Notes: generated by a model not told the origin, from the sequence alone. A stretch of DNA of 64,000 nucleotides from Vitellaria paradoxa (GCA_019916065.1 CM034236.1:50558690-50622689); one strand, 5' to 3'; shown: positions 35,101 through 47,650, numbered from the stretch's first letter. A program made the numbers and translations.

Positions 35101-35611
35101 TAACAGCACGACGTTACACAACTTGTGATGTCAATGGGTTCCGATTTCGCATCATGGAAGTAGATGAGAAACGAGCAACACAAAATAGCGGTCTTGGTTG
35201 TCCTTCTGTTGATGCGGGTTATTACTATGGTCAATTGAAAGATATTGCAGAAATTATATACAACCACGGGTTAAAATTTTTGTTATTCAAGTGTGACTGG
35301 GTCGATCCCATCCGTGGGACTAAAGTGGATAAGTACCAATTTACGTTGGTAAATTTCAACAATTTGTTATATCGAGATGATCGAATAAGTAATGAACCTA
35401 CATATTGGCCTCGCAAGCTAAGCAAGTTTACTATGTTAGAGATCCAATGGATCCTAACTGGCAAGTTGCAGTTAAAATGTCAAGGAGGGGAGTGTATCAA
35501 ATTGAATGTGACGAGCCAGATATTGATGCATTTGCCCAGCAAGTTCTCGACGAATATATAATAGTTCAACGTGATGATGATGTCAACTGGGTTAGAGAGA
35601 CTGTTGAATGA
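32157..35611 (+). pseudogene. CACTA transposase TnpD-like (Transposase_21), multiply broken
   Basis: The En/Spm-type transposase that cuts element ends. Likely start ATG at 32185 (MDKSWIDLPSRTSREYVEG), a Transposase-associated N-domain with the CPYRKCANRYYY cysteine motif. Transposase_21 follows: FSKLSFIVELLHLKALNQWT, CPNNCMLFRNENAHLNMC, then 32950-33795 with GLAADGFSPF, VPYNLPPWLCMKQ, IDVYMQHLIDELNELW and WTINDFLAYANLLGWSTKGE. Next are HNLDVMHILKNVCDN (frame-shifted), DUF4218 (34020-34747: SFFDVMVHLTIHLTNE, RWMYPIERYMNTLKRYVCNR) and, after introns 34748-34837 and 34938-35027, DUF4216 (35028-35611: FKCDWVDPIRGTKVDKYQF). Lesions: TAG at 32932, frameshift near 33780, TAG at 33924, 33981 and 34017, frameshift near 35405. 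Inactive. Confidence 0.9.
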
Positions 35612-37596
35612 GACACTATTGACTTGCATAACCAATGAAGGGTTGTTCACTTTTTTCCTTCCAAATTTCAAGGATATGTTTAACTTTTTGTTTAAGAATG
35701 GTTTTAGTCATTGCGTGAAATTTATTTATGTTATGAGTATATAAACAGATATGTGAGGATGAAAGAGGAGAGATCGTCTACGTACGATGGACGAGTTACT
35801 GCATCAGGGCCAGGCTCGCACGCCGACAGGGGACCTTAGCCGGCCGATGCTTATGGTTGGTCCATCTGCCACATCTACAGGGGACCACAGCTCACCGACA
35901 CTAGCAGTGGGTCTTCCCACCATGCATCACACACCTGCACCAAGTTTATCATCACCTCAGGTCTAGCCATCCACCTGGGGGCCGACCCTATCGACACCTG
36001 CACCAGCACGATCTAGATATTCTCCATCTACAACAGTAGGACCTTCTCCATCTACAGCTATTGCATCGACCTCCAGGCAGAGTTGTATAATTTTAAATTT
36101 ATGTTTAACACTTATATGAAATAATTTCAACTTTTATTTAACTAATATGAGTTTATTGTCAATAGGTTCTACTACGACGACTACATCTTCCAGCCGGGGC
36201 AGGGGCCCTGCTAGAGGGATTCCTTTATGGAATTTGGGTACCCCATATGACGTGCAGTTTGACGACACATTTCACCCAGTTGGGGCAGGATCTCGCCAGT
36301 TCATTAGCCAATTAGGCCATATGGTACGGGATCCACACAGATTCCCTCTCACTATGCTCGATTGGACTGCCTTCCCTCATGATACATTAGATCGACTTTG
36401 GGGGGAGGTTAAGGTAAGACGTTTATTTTTATCTTAACTGCACTGTTATTATATGATATGTCAATTTACAATACATCTTAGCTAATAAAATTTCTCTGTC
36501 CTATTTGGGATAATTTGAGGTCGTGTCCTGATGACTTTCGGCCAGTTTGCATGGGAAAGTGTCGAAAGTTGTGGAAAGATCACAAAAGCAAGGTGAAGAA
36601 AGAGCATTGGGAGAAGAACATAGACGCCCCGAACTTTCTTCAGCGAGTCCCAAGGGGCGTTCCCCCATCACAGTGGCCTGAGCTAGTCCGGTACTAGTCG
36701 AGCAAAGGGGCAAGGGTGAGTAGTTCACACTATCTTTTTAATTTCATTTAATAATTAAAAAAAGAGTCATAAATATTTCCTTCCAAAATGAATGCAGGAA
36801 GAGGCAGAACGGAATTCCCAAAATCGCTCAATGCAGGGTTCTCCTCACAGTCTTGGGACTCGACACGTTACGCAGGTCCGACACCAGGTAAACTTTCATA
36901 TTAGACCGTACATGCTATTCAATTTCTTAGCAGTTTGTAGCCATATATATCTTTCACATAATTTGTCCTTCAACAGTTACGTGAGGATGGTGCTCTCACC
37001 GACCGAATGTCTGTGTGGATGGCGAGTCGTAGACTCGAACACCCCAAGATTGCAACTTTTGTAGTAAGTATTTATTTATACGTAATAATTTTATTTACAT
37101 ATTATGAGATTTATTAAATTACCCTTTAATTTGGTTTCAAATAATACACAGGCCCAATTTAATGCTCGGTTGGCACAGCTATTAGAGGAGGAGCGACAGG
37201 TGCCTGCTAGGCTAGATGAGATATTCCACGCTATCATTGGCCAGGATGGGCATGGATACACGCTGACATATGGCACATGCATACCACGTTCTACCATCAT
37301 GCGAGCAGAGTCATCCGGAGTCAGTTTGTCCCAGGGCTCATGCTTACGTACTGACGAGGAAGTGGACAAGCTGATCCAATCTTTTCGCCAGCAGATGGAT
37401 GCGCAGGTAGAGGATATCTAGGTGCAGATGGAGGTACAGATGCAAGCCCAGGTGCAGGCTCAGGTGCAGGCACAGCTTGCAGAACTAAAGCAGCGACTAG
37501 CTCAGGGCCATATCCCCACAGCTGATACTTCTGATCCACCAATTCGGACTTAGGTTAATAACTATACAATTTGTGTTTAAATTTAATTCAATTGCT

Positions 37597-37600
37597 TTTG

Positions 37601-37634
<34 letters not shown>
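37597..37634. repeat. (TA)n microsatellite in the TnpA-like gene
   Basis: An uninterrupted TA run of about 17 units in the intron between the coiled-coil exon and the GSGHQ exon. It is followed by the acceptor ATTGTAG at 37667. Confidence 0.95.
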
Positions 37635-37637
<3 letters not shown>

Positions 37638-37759
37638 TCCCATTAATTATATACTTTTTTATTGTAGGCCCCGGACGCTGGCAGTGGTCACCAGGCGAGA
37701 CACGAGTCTGTGGGTGAGGGCATGCATGATCCAACAGGCTCAGATGATCAGCATCAGGT

Positions 37760-39165
37760 ATAAGTTTATGTTGAAACTTCGACACTTACAAACCAAAAGT
37801 TTCCCTCTGGTGGCCCAAACCAAACGGATGGGCTCCAATGCCCGTCAAACTCGAGGGGAATGATCTTTGGACCATTATTGATCTGACGGAATGAACGGCA
37901 TGCGAATCTGACGCCCAGGGTGCCCAAAAAGTTGAAAATATGTTTAAGTTGAAACTTGAAACTTAGAACTCAGAAGTTGCCCTCTAACGCCCCAAATTGA
38001 GTAGACGGGTTCCGATGCCCTTCAAACTCAAAGGGCACGATCTTTGGACCATTAGTTACTTGTCGGAATGAACGATGTGGGAATCCGATGTTCGGGGTGC
38101 CCAGAACCTTTGAAATTACGTTTAAGTTGAAATTTTGACACTTATAAACCAAAATTTGCCCTCTAATAGCCCAAACCAAGCTAACGGGCTCCGATACCCG
38201 TTAAACTTAAGGAGCACAATTTTTGGACCATTAGTGACCTGTCGGAATGAACGACATGTGAATCCGATACCCGCGGTGCCCAAAAAAGTTAAAAATATGT
38301 TTAAGTTGAAACTTGAAATTTAGAACTCAGAAGTTGCCCACCAACGGTCCAAATTGAGCAGATGGGCTCCGATACCCGTCAAACTCAAGGGCCATGATCT
38401 TTGGACCATTAGTGACTTGTCGGAATGAACGGCACGCGAATTCGACGCCTGGGGTGCCCGAAACCTTGAAATTACATTTAATTTGAAACTTTGATACTTA
38501 CAAAGCAAAAGTTGCCCTGTTATGGCCCAAACCAAGCAGACGGGCTCCGATACCTGTCAAACTTCAGGGGAATGATCTTTGGACCATTATTGACCCGTCG
38601 GAACGAATGGCATAGGAATCCGACGCCCGGGGTGCCCAGAAAAGTTGAAAATATTTTTAAGTTGAAACTTGAAACTTAGAACTCAGAAGTTGCCCTCTAA
38701 CGACCCAAATTGAGTAGATGGGCTCCGATGCCCTTCAAACTTAAGGGGCACGATCTTTGGACCATTAGTGACTTGTCGGAATGAACGGCGCAGCAATCCA
38801 ATGCCCGGGGTGCCTAAAACCCTTGAAATTACGTTTAAGTTCGAACTTTGACACTTAGAAATCAAAAGTTACCCTCTAATGGCCCAAACCAAGCTGAGGG
38901 GTTCGATGCCCGTCAAACTCAAGGGGCACAATTTTTGGACCATTAGTGACTTGTTGGAATGAACGGCGCGCGGGGCACCTGGAATACTTGAAAGTATGTT
39001 TAAGTTGAAACTTAGAACTCAAAAGTTACTCTCTAACGGCCCAAACTGAGCAGGTGGGCTCCGATGCCCGTCAAACTCAAGCGGCATAATCTTTGGACCA
39101 TTACTAACCTGTTGGAACAAATCGCGCATGAATCGGAGGCCCGGGGTGCCCGAAATCATGCAAAA
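37760..39165 (+). repeat. 178-bp tandem array with alternating A/B monomers
   Basis: About eight units. The anchor TTTGGACCATTA recurs at 37866, 38043, 38222, 38400, 38578, 38756, 38934 and 39092, giving spacings of 177, 179, 178, 178, 178, 178 and 158. Two monomer types alternate strictly. Type A has GAAATTACGTTTAAGTT...GACACTTA and GGCCCAAACCAAGC. Type B has GAAAATATGTTTAAGTTGAA then ACTTAGAACTCAGAAGTTGC and CCAAATTGAG. The last unit is 20 bp short through internal loss. The array sits wholly inside the last intron of the TnpA-like gene (donor CAG|GTATAAG at 37758, acceptor TTTCAG at 39271). Confidence 0.93.
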
Positions 39166-39539
39166 TATTTTTTAATTTTAAATTTTTAACTATATCACTC
39201 TTAATATTAATTTTACGGAATTTTATTTATATTTACAATTTTTTGACTAATAAAATTTATTTTTGTTTCAGGTTGATTGACTGGTACTACAGTGGACATC
39301 TTGTTTTTTTTTTCTTTTTCTTTAAAATTGTATAAGAATTTTTCCTTTGTTTTTGTAATTCAATGACATTGCACATGTATTTATAAAAATGAAAAGTTTT
39401 TTATTAGTTTATTTTCTTATTGTGTGTATGTAAATGGTTTACTTTAATTTTCGTATTTAGCTTTATAAAACTCTATAAAACAGGTACAAGTACAAGAATC
39501 AAATGACAAAAATTAAGTAAAAAAATTAAAAAAAATAAT

Positions 39540-39940
39540 GAGAGCGGTCGCTAAAAAGCCCCAAGCCACGTATAAGTTGTCAGCAAAAATAGTTTTAGTG
39601 ACTGCCATAACAGTCGCTAAAAGTGGAAGGGGCGGTCGCTAAAAATGACTTTTAGCGACTGACATAGCGGTCGCTAAAAAGATTAAGGGGCGGTCGCTAA
39701 AAAAATACTTTTAGCGACTGCCACGACGGTTGCTAAAACTCACTTAGGCGGTCGCTAATAATTGCATACAGCAATGGTCGCATAAGCGATCGCTAATATT
39801 TAGCGACCGCCAAGGGGCGGTTGCTAATAGTCAATAGCGACGAAGTTTTGGCGACCATCTAATAGCGGTCGCTAAAGGGTATTAGCAACCTCTTATTTAT
39901 TTTTAGCGGCTGCCAGTGGCGGTCGCTAATGCTCTTTTCT
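39540..39940. repeat. CACTA right subterminal repeat cluster
   Basis: More than ten copies of GCGGTCGCTAA in 400 bp (for example near 39543, 39633, 39669, 39692, 39750, 39863 and 39919), interleaved with the inverted form TTTAGCGAC(T/C)G (39592, 39650, 39709, 39799, 39902). Neighbouring opposite copies can form hairpins. In En/Spm elements such clusters are TnpA-binding sites needed for transposition; the role here is inferred from position and motif density. Confidence 0.85.
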
Positions 39941-40299
39941 CTACTAGTGTTTGTTACAGTAAATTTACATTGAAATTCAAATAATAAAAAATAATGGAAC
40001 TAGATATTATTCCTTGACCCCCCTCTCTCTCCTGTTTGCATTTTAGAAAATTCAAACTTAATTTAACTTTCTCTCAAGCTTGAGGTCTGTCATTACTTTT
40101 TTATATTAGTCTCGTAGCAATATATATGAACTATTTAATTAAAATTAAACGACTTACAAATTGATGATATTACGGGGTTAACATCCCTTCCATTTTTTTT
40201 CTCTTATCATTCTTATTAAAAATTGAACTGTCCTAGAAAGGACCAACAAACTAGGGGTTACTTCGGTTTTAGAGAGGTTATCTAGTTTTTTTTTATATA

Positions 40300-40512
40300 T
40301 TTTTTGTAGTTTTTTTTAACCCGAAACTCCATCGATTTATTACAGATCTCAACGATCTGCGTAGCCAGTAGGTAAATCGGGGGAGAAAGCGGCTCGACCC
40401 AAGGCATTTCTCGTTTAAGTCGAAGGCGCACTCAGCAGGATTCGAACCCTCGTCTCTGGACTTACGCTATATAAGAGTTATCCGTATACCGCTGAGCTAA
40501 CCCTCGGGGTCT
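40300..40512 (-). mobile_element. tRNA-derived SINE
   Basis: On the minus strand the element opens CCGAGGGTTAGCTCAGCGGT (box A, ending near 40489). It carries the box B GAGGGTTCGAATCCTGCTGA near 40453-40434 and finishes in an A-rich tail (the T run at 40303-40318 on the plus strand). Box A to box B spacing and the 210-bp length fit plant tRNA-derived SINEs. The flanks TTTATATATTTTTTGTAGTT (left) and TTTATTTTATGTAGTTTATA (right) look like a slightly decayed target duplication. RNA polymerase III transcription is inferred. Confidence 0.82.
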
Positions 40513-43500
40513 TTATTTTATGTAGTTTATATGGATTTTTTTTTTTCGAAAATTTGATTTTCTTCTTAAACAATATAACTTTTAAATATATTAATCATTT
40601 TATAAAAAAAAATTAAAAAATTTTCGTCCGTTTAGGTGAAATTAGATTTACTTTTGGTCGAGTTTAGTTTTGGAATTGTACAAACTAAGCATGGAACATC
40701 GCGAAAAGACCAAACACAGCATTACTTATATATATGTATATGTATTTGGAGAAAGGTTTCAACTTTTGAGGTGACTACACTTTCTTTGCGATTATTTTAC
40801 AACCGTGCGTTTGGGCCTCAAAAAAACGAGGTTGTAGGTTTTAAATTTGAAATCCTACAAAAAGAAAACCTTTTCAAAGATATACACTCTTTTTTCTAAT
40901 ACTAATGATTTTGAAATTTAATTTTACATTTGATACTACACTAATACTACCATCTCTTCTTCTTTTTCTTCTTCATCTTCTCTCCTTTTATTGGATAAAT
41001 TATAACTTACTTGATACTTAGTCTAAATGATTATTATAACGGTAATAATTTATAATAAGAATTAAAAATTTAAGCATTAATTATAGTGAAGTAGACCTAT
41101 GAATTTAAGATAATGTTATTAAATCCATAAATATTGTCATTATCTTATTATTTTAATTTTTTTAAAATTAATAATACTAATAGTTGCATCAATAGTAATC
41201 GTTAAATGATTGAACTGAATCCATTTCATTAGTACGTGTATGTTCTACACGAATTCATATAAATCTCTCTTTTTACCTAAAATGCACATTGAGATGATTT
41301 TTTTACAAGTATGGACCGAGGTGACATGTAGGGCCAATTGAGCCTACTAATTTGAAAATTAAATACACACACATATATTTATATATATGTGTGTGTGTAA
41401 GGACAGTTTGTTAATTTGCATGATCATCTGCACAAATTAAATGATCAAACAGTTGAACGAAAACAAAAGTTTTATGATCTATCCGCACATGACCTATAAA
41501 TGATGCTCCAGCTGCTGCTTGCACTCCAAAAACATTGAGCTAACCAAGGCACATGTAAGAAGCTGAAAATCCATTCTCCAAATGCTTCCTTATGAATTAG
41601 TTGTCTCCCTTCAATTAGACTTTCAAAAACAAACGATACTCATTTTTATCTATCAAGGACCACTCGATAGTGTGGGGAAATTTGGTTTATTCAAATCAAT
41701 ACACACCGATTAATTTATACCTATATATATATATATAAATGACTTTGACATGGGCAGCAGCAAAGCCAAGTTATAAGTCAGAGTCGGTCGATCCAAAACG
41801 ATGCAATGCAAAGCAGGTCATGTACGTTAATGAATGGCTGTGATTTTGGGATCATGCATGCTGACTCTGTTGAATGCTTGTCTCCCTGATAACGTGAGTA
41901 TGAATGAATGGTCATTTTGCAGATCATCAGAGAGAGAGACTAAATTAATTAGGAGACAATGATGCATGATCTTCAGGATATGGCTGAGCCTGGGTCACAC
42001 CCCCAGTGTCGGACACTTGGCATACAAATGCACAAAACAAAACAAAAAAAACAATTAAAAGACAGAGAGAGAAATGACAGCTCCTCAGCCCTCCGAAATA
42101 CGTTCCCCACCCCCAAAGACAGTAACCAAATTCCGGCCACCTACAACAATCTATGTTTTGTCCCATTTCTTAATTTCTCTCTCCTCTACCAAATCCCAAA
42201 CGTTGAAAGCTGTACGCCATTCAAAATAAAAGGACATCATAGGAGCCGGACGTTTCACGTAAAAGAAAGTAGGGGCAGTCTAAGCAATCAGGGCTGAAGC
42301 TGATGGCTCGAAATTTTGAGTTTGAATTAATTTTTTTTTAACCTTTTTAACTAAATGGATTGAATTTGAGATTGTGAAATTAATCTTACCCTGGGGTCTA
42401 AATTAAATAAAAATGTCTCTTTTTTAATATTTGTATTCAAATATTATTTTATAAAAATATTTATTGTACCACTAAAGTATTTAATTTTTATATTTTTATT
42501 TAAAATTATAATTTAAAAAATATTAAATAAGTTAAGTAGTAGGCTTAGAATTCAAAACTTATACTTGAATTTTACAAACTGGGCTGATAATTAGTAAAAT
42601 ATTAATAAGCCCAACTTAATTACCCGTCTCAGACAGTCCTGTGTCCCACCGACTAGAGATGCAAATTAAAAGACCTACTTTTATTATGATTTTAATAATA
42701 TATAATTTCGATTATTTTATTTTATTGAGAATCTCTATGAATAGTATTTGCCTAACATTATTTACTTGATGATTGTGCATCTGTTTATTATTCAATATAT
42801 TAGATGATTTGGTGTGTAAAGTATGATTTACATGTAAAAGATTAGATCGATGATGCTTATAAAATATAAGTCTATCATTCACAATTTTTGATGGAAATGT
42901 ACACACATTAATTAGTAGAACTATAGTACATAGTTTTAATATATCTATTTTGATCACGAGAAATAATATAATTTCGACTCTTTATAATAGTATATTTTAT
43001 TTGTATTGAACTAGATCGTTTCAAGATAATTGTTTTTGTATTACTAATTATGTAAAACAATTAATATTCCTGGTTACTATCAGTACTTATGTTGATATCG
43101 TTATTAGACAAGTGTAAATAGTGTTTATCATTTTGATTTACAAAAGTGCAAAATTCATTATTAGGAAATAAAATTAGTGAGTTAGGCGATAGCATTATTT
43201 GTTTGACGGATATAAATCATTGATAAAAATTCATGTACCTCTATAAGAATTGATGATACCTCATTGAGTAAACTTATAAATTTTGTTCATATCAAATTTT
43301 ACAGACATATTTTGAATTTAATATGTCAAACCTTATAAGTGACCAAACAAATGTTGACTTTTAACGGCTAAAATTTGATCGACAAAGGTATATATGTTTT
43401 TAGTTATTAATACTTTATACGATCAAACTGAAATAAAATTATGTATTAATATTTTTAGCGATCAAAATGGCACATTTAGCGGCTAAATTTTAATTACTAA

Positions 43501-46500
43501 GTATGGGTTGTTGTGATAATTGTACAAATGGTATTAAGAAATGAAATAGTTAAGCTTTTGATTAAGCTAGGTACGTATTGACTCCCAAAAACAGGTACGT
43601 AGCCGGAAGGCAATTAACAATGGTCTTGAATTACTTTTATAATGGAGTCATTTTGATTTAATTACTAATTAAATGGTTCCATTTTTCTAACGCTTTTAGA
43701 CTAGCTGGCAAGAGACATCGGATTTGCCGGGTCAAATTGAAGGTCTCCAGGGACAAAAGAGCACAGGTGGAACCAGTCCAAGCCATGGATACCTTGAATT
43801 GTATTTTACAAGTACCAATTAAGAATATATATATATATATATATAACATATTGACTCGTCTAAACACGTCTAATTAAATAGATTAAAAGAGCTGAACTAA
43901 TCCTCTATTATCACTTCTCGAGCCACACCACCCACTTATTATTCCACTAATCTTTGGAGTCAACTCATTCAAACCCATCTTTCCAACTGTCTAGGCCATT
44001 TTTTTATAGCTTCATTATCGACCGTGTCATTTCAACATCCCAATGAGTGAGACAATTTGCAAGATAATTGTGAACATGTTGCCAATTTACAGAGCAATTT
44101 CTTCTAATCTTCCTTGTTTGCTCTCCATAATTACGATTTAGCTAGATAGGGTTCCGCACACGCATAGATATATGCAAGGTCTTTCTCTCTCTGTCCCTCC
44201 TCTCTCTCTCTAGCCCTAATTTTGTCGTGTGATGTCCGAGAGCCGACATTGCATGATTTGAGGACGACTTGTTTCAGACTGGCCCTGCAACGTTAGCTGT
44301 TCTTCGCTTTCCTTGGCCATTAATGCATGATTGAACAAAATGGCAAGTACGCACCGCATAAGAAAGACCGTGAATTATAAGGGAACAAGATCCCTCCTCT
44401 GGTCATCCCTAGGAGATTTTCTTTACATTTGTCTCTAATTGTTTCTTTCTCTATTTCCTCTTTGTATAATGTTTCTCTATCTCCTTTCAGTCAAGGCGAA
44501 ACTTGTAGAAATATGATTCCTGTCGAGGACCCATGTTTTTTATTTTATTTTATCATATATATATATATATATATATATTTTGACTGGAACAATAATTGGT
44601 GAAACATTGATGTCACAGGTGATTCATATTGAGCAGTGGTATTAGGGAGACTTTCAAATAATTAATGTGGTGGTCCTGTTTTATATATATATATATATCT
44701 CTCATTCTTTTATTGTTTATTGATAGTTTTGAAAAGGATTAGAACCAAGTCAAATTGAACTCAGTCCGGATTAAATTTTTATATAGATTTGAACTTGGAT
44801 TCATAAGAAAAATTTAGATTTGAGATGGACTTGTGACTAACTTAATTAAATTAAAATGATATCATTTTAATCTAAAATATATAAAAATATATATTATTTT
44901 ATTAAGCCAGCTAGAGAGTTTTCATGTCAAGTTTTTTTACGTTCGAGCTTAAACTCAATTTTAAACGAGTCACGAATTAAACTTAATTTGATCTCGTTTT
45001 AGTTACGAATTGAGTTTGAACCAAAATTGAATAGCTTGAAAAAAACTCATTTTGCTTTGACCTACCCCTAGTTTTGGACAAAACAATTAACAAACATTGC
45101 ATTTTTTTTTAAATTAATCCATTATCCAACTAATCAATAAATATATATATGTATGAGCTTGATCAAGAAACAATACGGAGCTTGGACGTGAAACATAAGC
45201 CAAAATGTCGCACAAGTCATGTGTGCAATTATGATATCATGCTTGTGATCTCCTTTGTCATCAAATCATCTTAATTTGGATCCTATATATTAATTAAAGC
45301 TTAATGTGCGATAATTGGTTCGCAATTATTTTTTGAGAGCCATATTTTTTCAATGGGTGATACTATTTTTCATGGGAATTATTCTCACTAAAGTTTAGTC
45401 AACAAATCATACATGGTCTTGCCTTTTAAATTACTATGAAAAATCACTTCAATTATCTTGTTCGATCCCTAATCTAGAGGAGGTTTTGCAATGGGATAAA
45501 GAATAATGTGGTCATCAAATTATTGTACGTTCTTAGGATTTGCTTTCTCTGACAAACGATAAATTAATGATAAGCAAGAATCTCCTCCTGCCTTTTTCAT
45601 TTCATTGTCACTTTATTCTACTTCCCATTTTTTCCTATAGTCGAAGAATATATATACACATCTATATATATATATATATAATATGCTATACCTCTATGTT
45701 GACCATCGACCATTTGAAAGAACCATCCACCTTTTAGTCTGTGGAGAGATATTCTTTAACGATCATAATATGTATAATCTCAAACTACAGTATTTATATT
45801 TAAAACCAACTAGCTTATTAATTATTCCATAATTCATCTCTCATCATATAATAATAATAATAATAATCATATACTGCCACAATATCACCATGATCATCAT
45901 CACTATCTCAGCCAGTCACGGCATTACTTTCATACCATAAATTTTTCATTTTCTTACCTTCTAAATTAATTTATCATCATAATTTCCAGAGACGATTATT
46001 AGATTTTCAATTCACTTGGTTATATTGAAAATTTTTTTATTTGATTCGATTTTGGTTAGAATTGAATTAGTCAAAATAATCAAATATATAATAATTTTTA
46101 ATTTTGGTGATGCCTTTCATTTTAATTTAAAAAATTATTATTATTATTATTATATATTTATAATTACAAATATAAATTTCGGTTCCCCTTGAAATTAAAC
46201 TGAAATATAATTTGAATTTTAAAAAATAACCGAAATCGAATTAAATATATACCAAATTAACGGAATCGAGTAACCAAAAATTAAATTTCAGGCACACTCC
46301 TAATAATTTTACTTTTTTTTTGGGGGGGAGTTATCTCAATTTTTTTTATTAAATATATGATAAATTTATGTGAGAGGATTAAATTACAATCCAAAGTACT
46401 TCACGCGAATTGACCTATATAATTAGGCTTCAACGGATAACAATACGGTAGCGTGGTACCGAATCTCATAATGAGTGTTTGCATATATTATCCTTTTCGC

Positions 46501-47650
46501 CTGGCAAGCTAATTAGATGCTTTTGATCATGTCACTGAAAGAATGATATATATATATATATATATATTTAAGAGACGAATGTTATCTATACTAATTAAAA
46601 GTGAAAAGGGGAAAGTAAGAGAGTACTTCTAGTCACTAAACTAAATCAGAGTCCCCAATTTAGTTAGCCCGTCCTTAATTAATTTTCTTCTCCCTGATTT
46701 AGCAAATCTTCAATCCCATCATGGCACTGGAACCTGCCTGTATATTCATTATTCTTGCTGGTGAAGCCGACAAGTTGAATACATAATGTCGCTATAAAAA
46801 TATAATCTAGACACGTTACATCTTTCTGGGTGTAACAGAAATGTAGTCGGAGTTGATTTAATAATTAATAAATCGTTACAGTTGAATCTTCCCACCTGAC
46901 AAAGTTATATTAGTAGATTTTAACTATAAATATAAAATAGTAATAAATAAATTAAATTTATTTACAAGTAGTAGATAAATATGACATTTGAACACTCCTC
47001 AATGTTGTATTCTGTCTAATCTGATCTCGCATGTATTTAATGCTGAGTGGAAGACATTAAACATAGAATGAAAGGCATTTAAAAAAATAAAATAAACTGC
47101 CATTATTTTAATATAAACATATAAGATGCAAAATCATTATACTTTAATTATTTAGATATTAATTTATCTATACTAACCTACTATAAATACAGAATTTCGT
47201 CTCAAAATCTAAATACACTCACTATTGTCAACTGTTTATGTTACTCTTTTATCTACAATTCACTCAAATTCATTCTGACTTTAACATCGGAGGTTTTTGG
47301 TCAAGAACCCTTTCTCCAGCCATTTCCTCTAATTTCTTATATTCTACAGACTTGAATTCTTTTTTTTCGATTGACGTGATGAGCAAGTTTGACAATAATT
47401 TTTATTGCTGAACTTATATATATATATATATATATACGTAAAAGAGGTTGTATATACTGACATATGTACTCATGCAATTATATTAAGAAAATTAATACTA
47501 ATTAAATGTATTTTATTTTTAATTTTTAGTACTCCATATCTCCTAATTAATGACATAATATTTTCTCTAGTGTGAAAAATTAAAAATGAAATATATTATC
47601 CTCTTATATTAATCTTAATTAATTTTATTGTGCCAACCACCCAAAAATAT

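Larger units (their letters stand above)
35760..39280 (+). pseudogene. CACTA second gene, Transposase_24 / TnpA-like, broken
   Basis: The second En/Spm gene; TnpA-type products bind subterminal repeats. A P/S/T-rich N-terminal segment lies at 35760-36090. Conserved exons are about 36166-36413 (WNLGTPYDVQFDDTF, TMLDWTAFPHDTLDRLWGEV), 36482-36710 (VCMGKCRKLWKDHKSKVKKE, PSQWPELVRY), 36798-36887 (RNSQNRSMQGSPHSLGTRHV), 36977-37061 (ASRRLEHPKIATFV), 37153-37553 (a glutamine-rich coiled coil, QMQAQVQAQVQAQLAELK), 37668-37757 (APDAGSGHQARHESVGEG) and a tiny last exon at 39272 (Val-Asp-stop). Splice sites are GT-AG. TAG at 36695 replaces the W of the family's YW motif. TAG at 37419 and 37551 sit where CAG is expected. 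The last intron (37758-39271) contains the 178-bp repeat array. Confidence 0.82.
27984..39949 (+). mobile_element. Complete CACTA (En/Spm) DNA transposon, 11,966 bp
   Basis: The left end is CACTACTACAGAATGAAC (27984 on). The right end reversed is CACTAGTAGAGAAAAGAG (39949 down), so the 13-bp termini match CACTA(C/G)TA(C/G)AGAA. Flanks are TTT at 27981-27983 and TTT at 39950-39952, the 3-bp target duplication typical of the superfamily. Subterminal copies of GCGGTCGC-type motifs occur at both ends. Inside, both on the plus strand, are a TnpD-like transposase (32157-35611) and a Transposase_24 (TnpA-like) gene (about 35760-39280). Both carry stops and frameshifts, so this copy is not autonomous, but its ends are intact and it could be mobilised by an active relative. 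Confidence 0.93.

Noticed and set aside
36501..37542. Minus-strand frames across the Transposase_24 gene (such as 37321-37542)
   Set aside because: They mirror the conserved plus-strand exons; their length comes from the GC-rich coding strand.
37760..39165. CRISPR-like array
   Set aside because: Units are 178 bp with no unique spacers, in a eukaryotic transposon intron. It is a tandem repeat.
40430..40500. A tRNA gene on the minus strand
   Set aside because: Box A and box B are present but the sequence does not close an acceptor stem, and it continues into a 130-bp body with an A-rich tail, which is SINE structure.
44556..44578. (TA)n tracts as TATA boxes of hidden genes
   Set aside because: They are widespread across the gene-free 43-53 kb region with no open coding frames after them.
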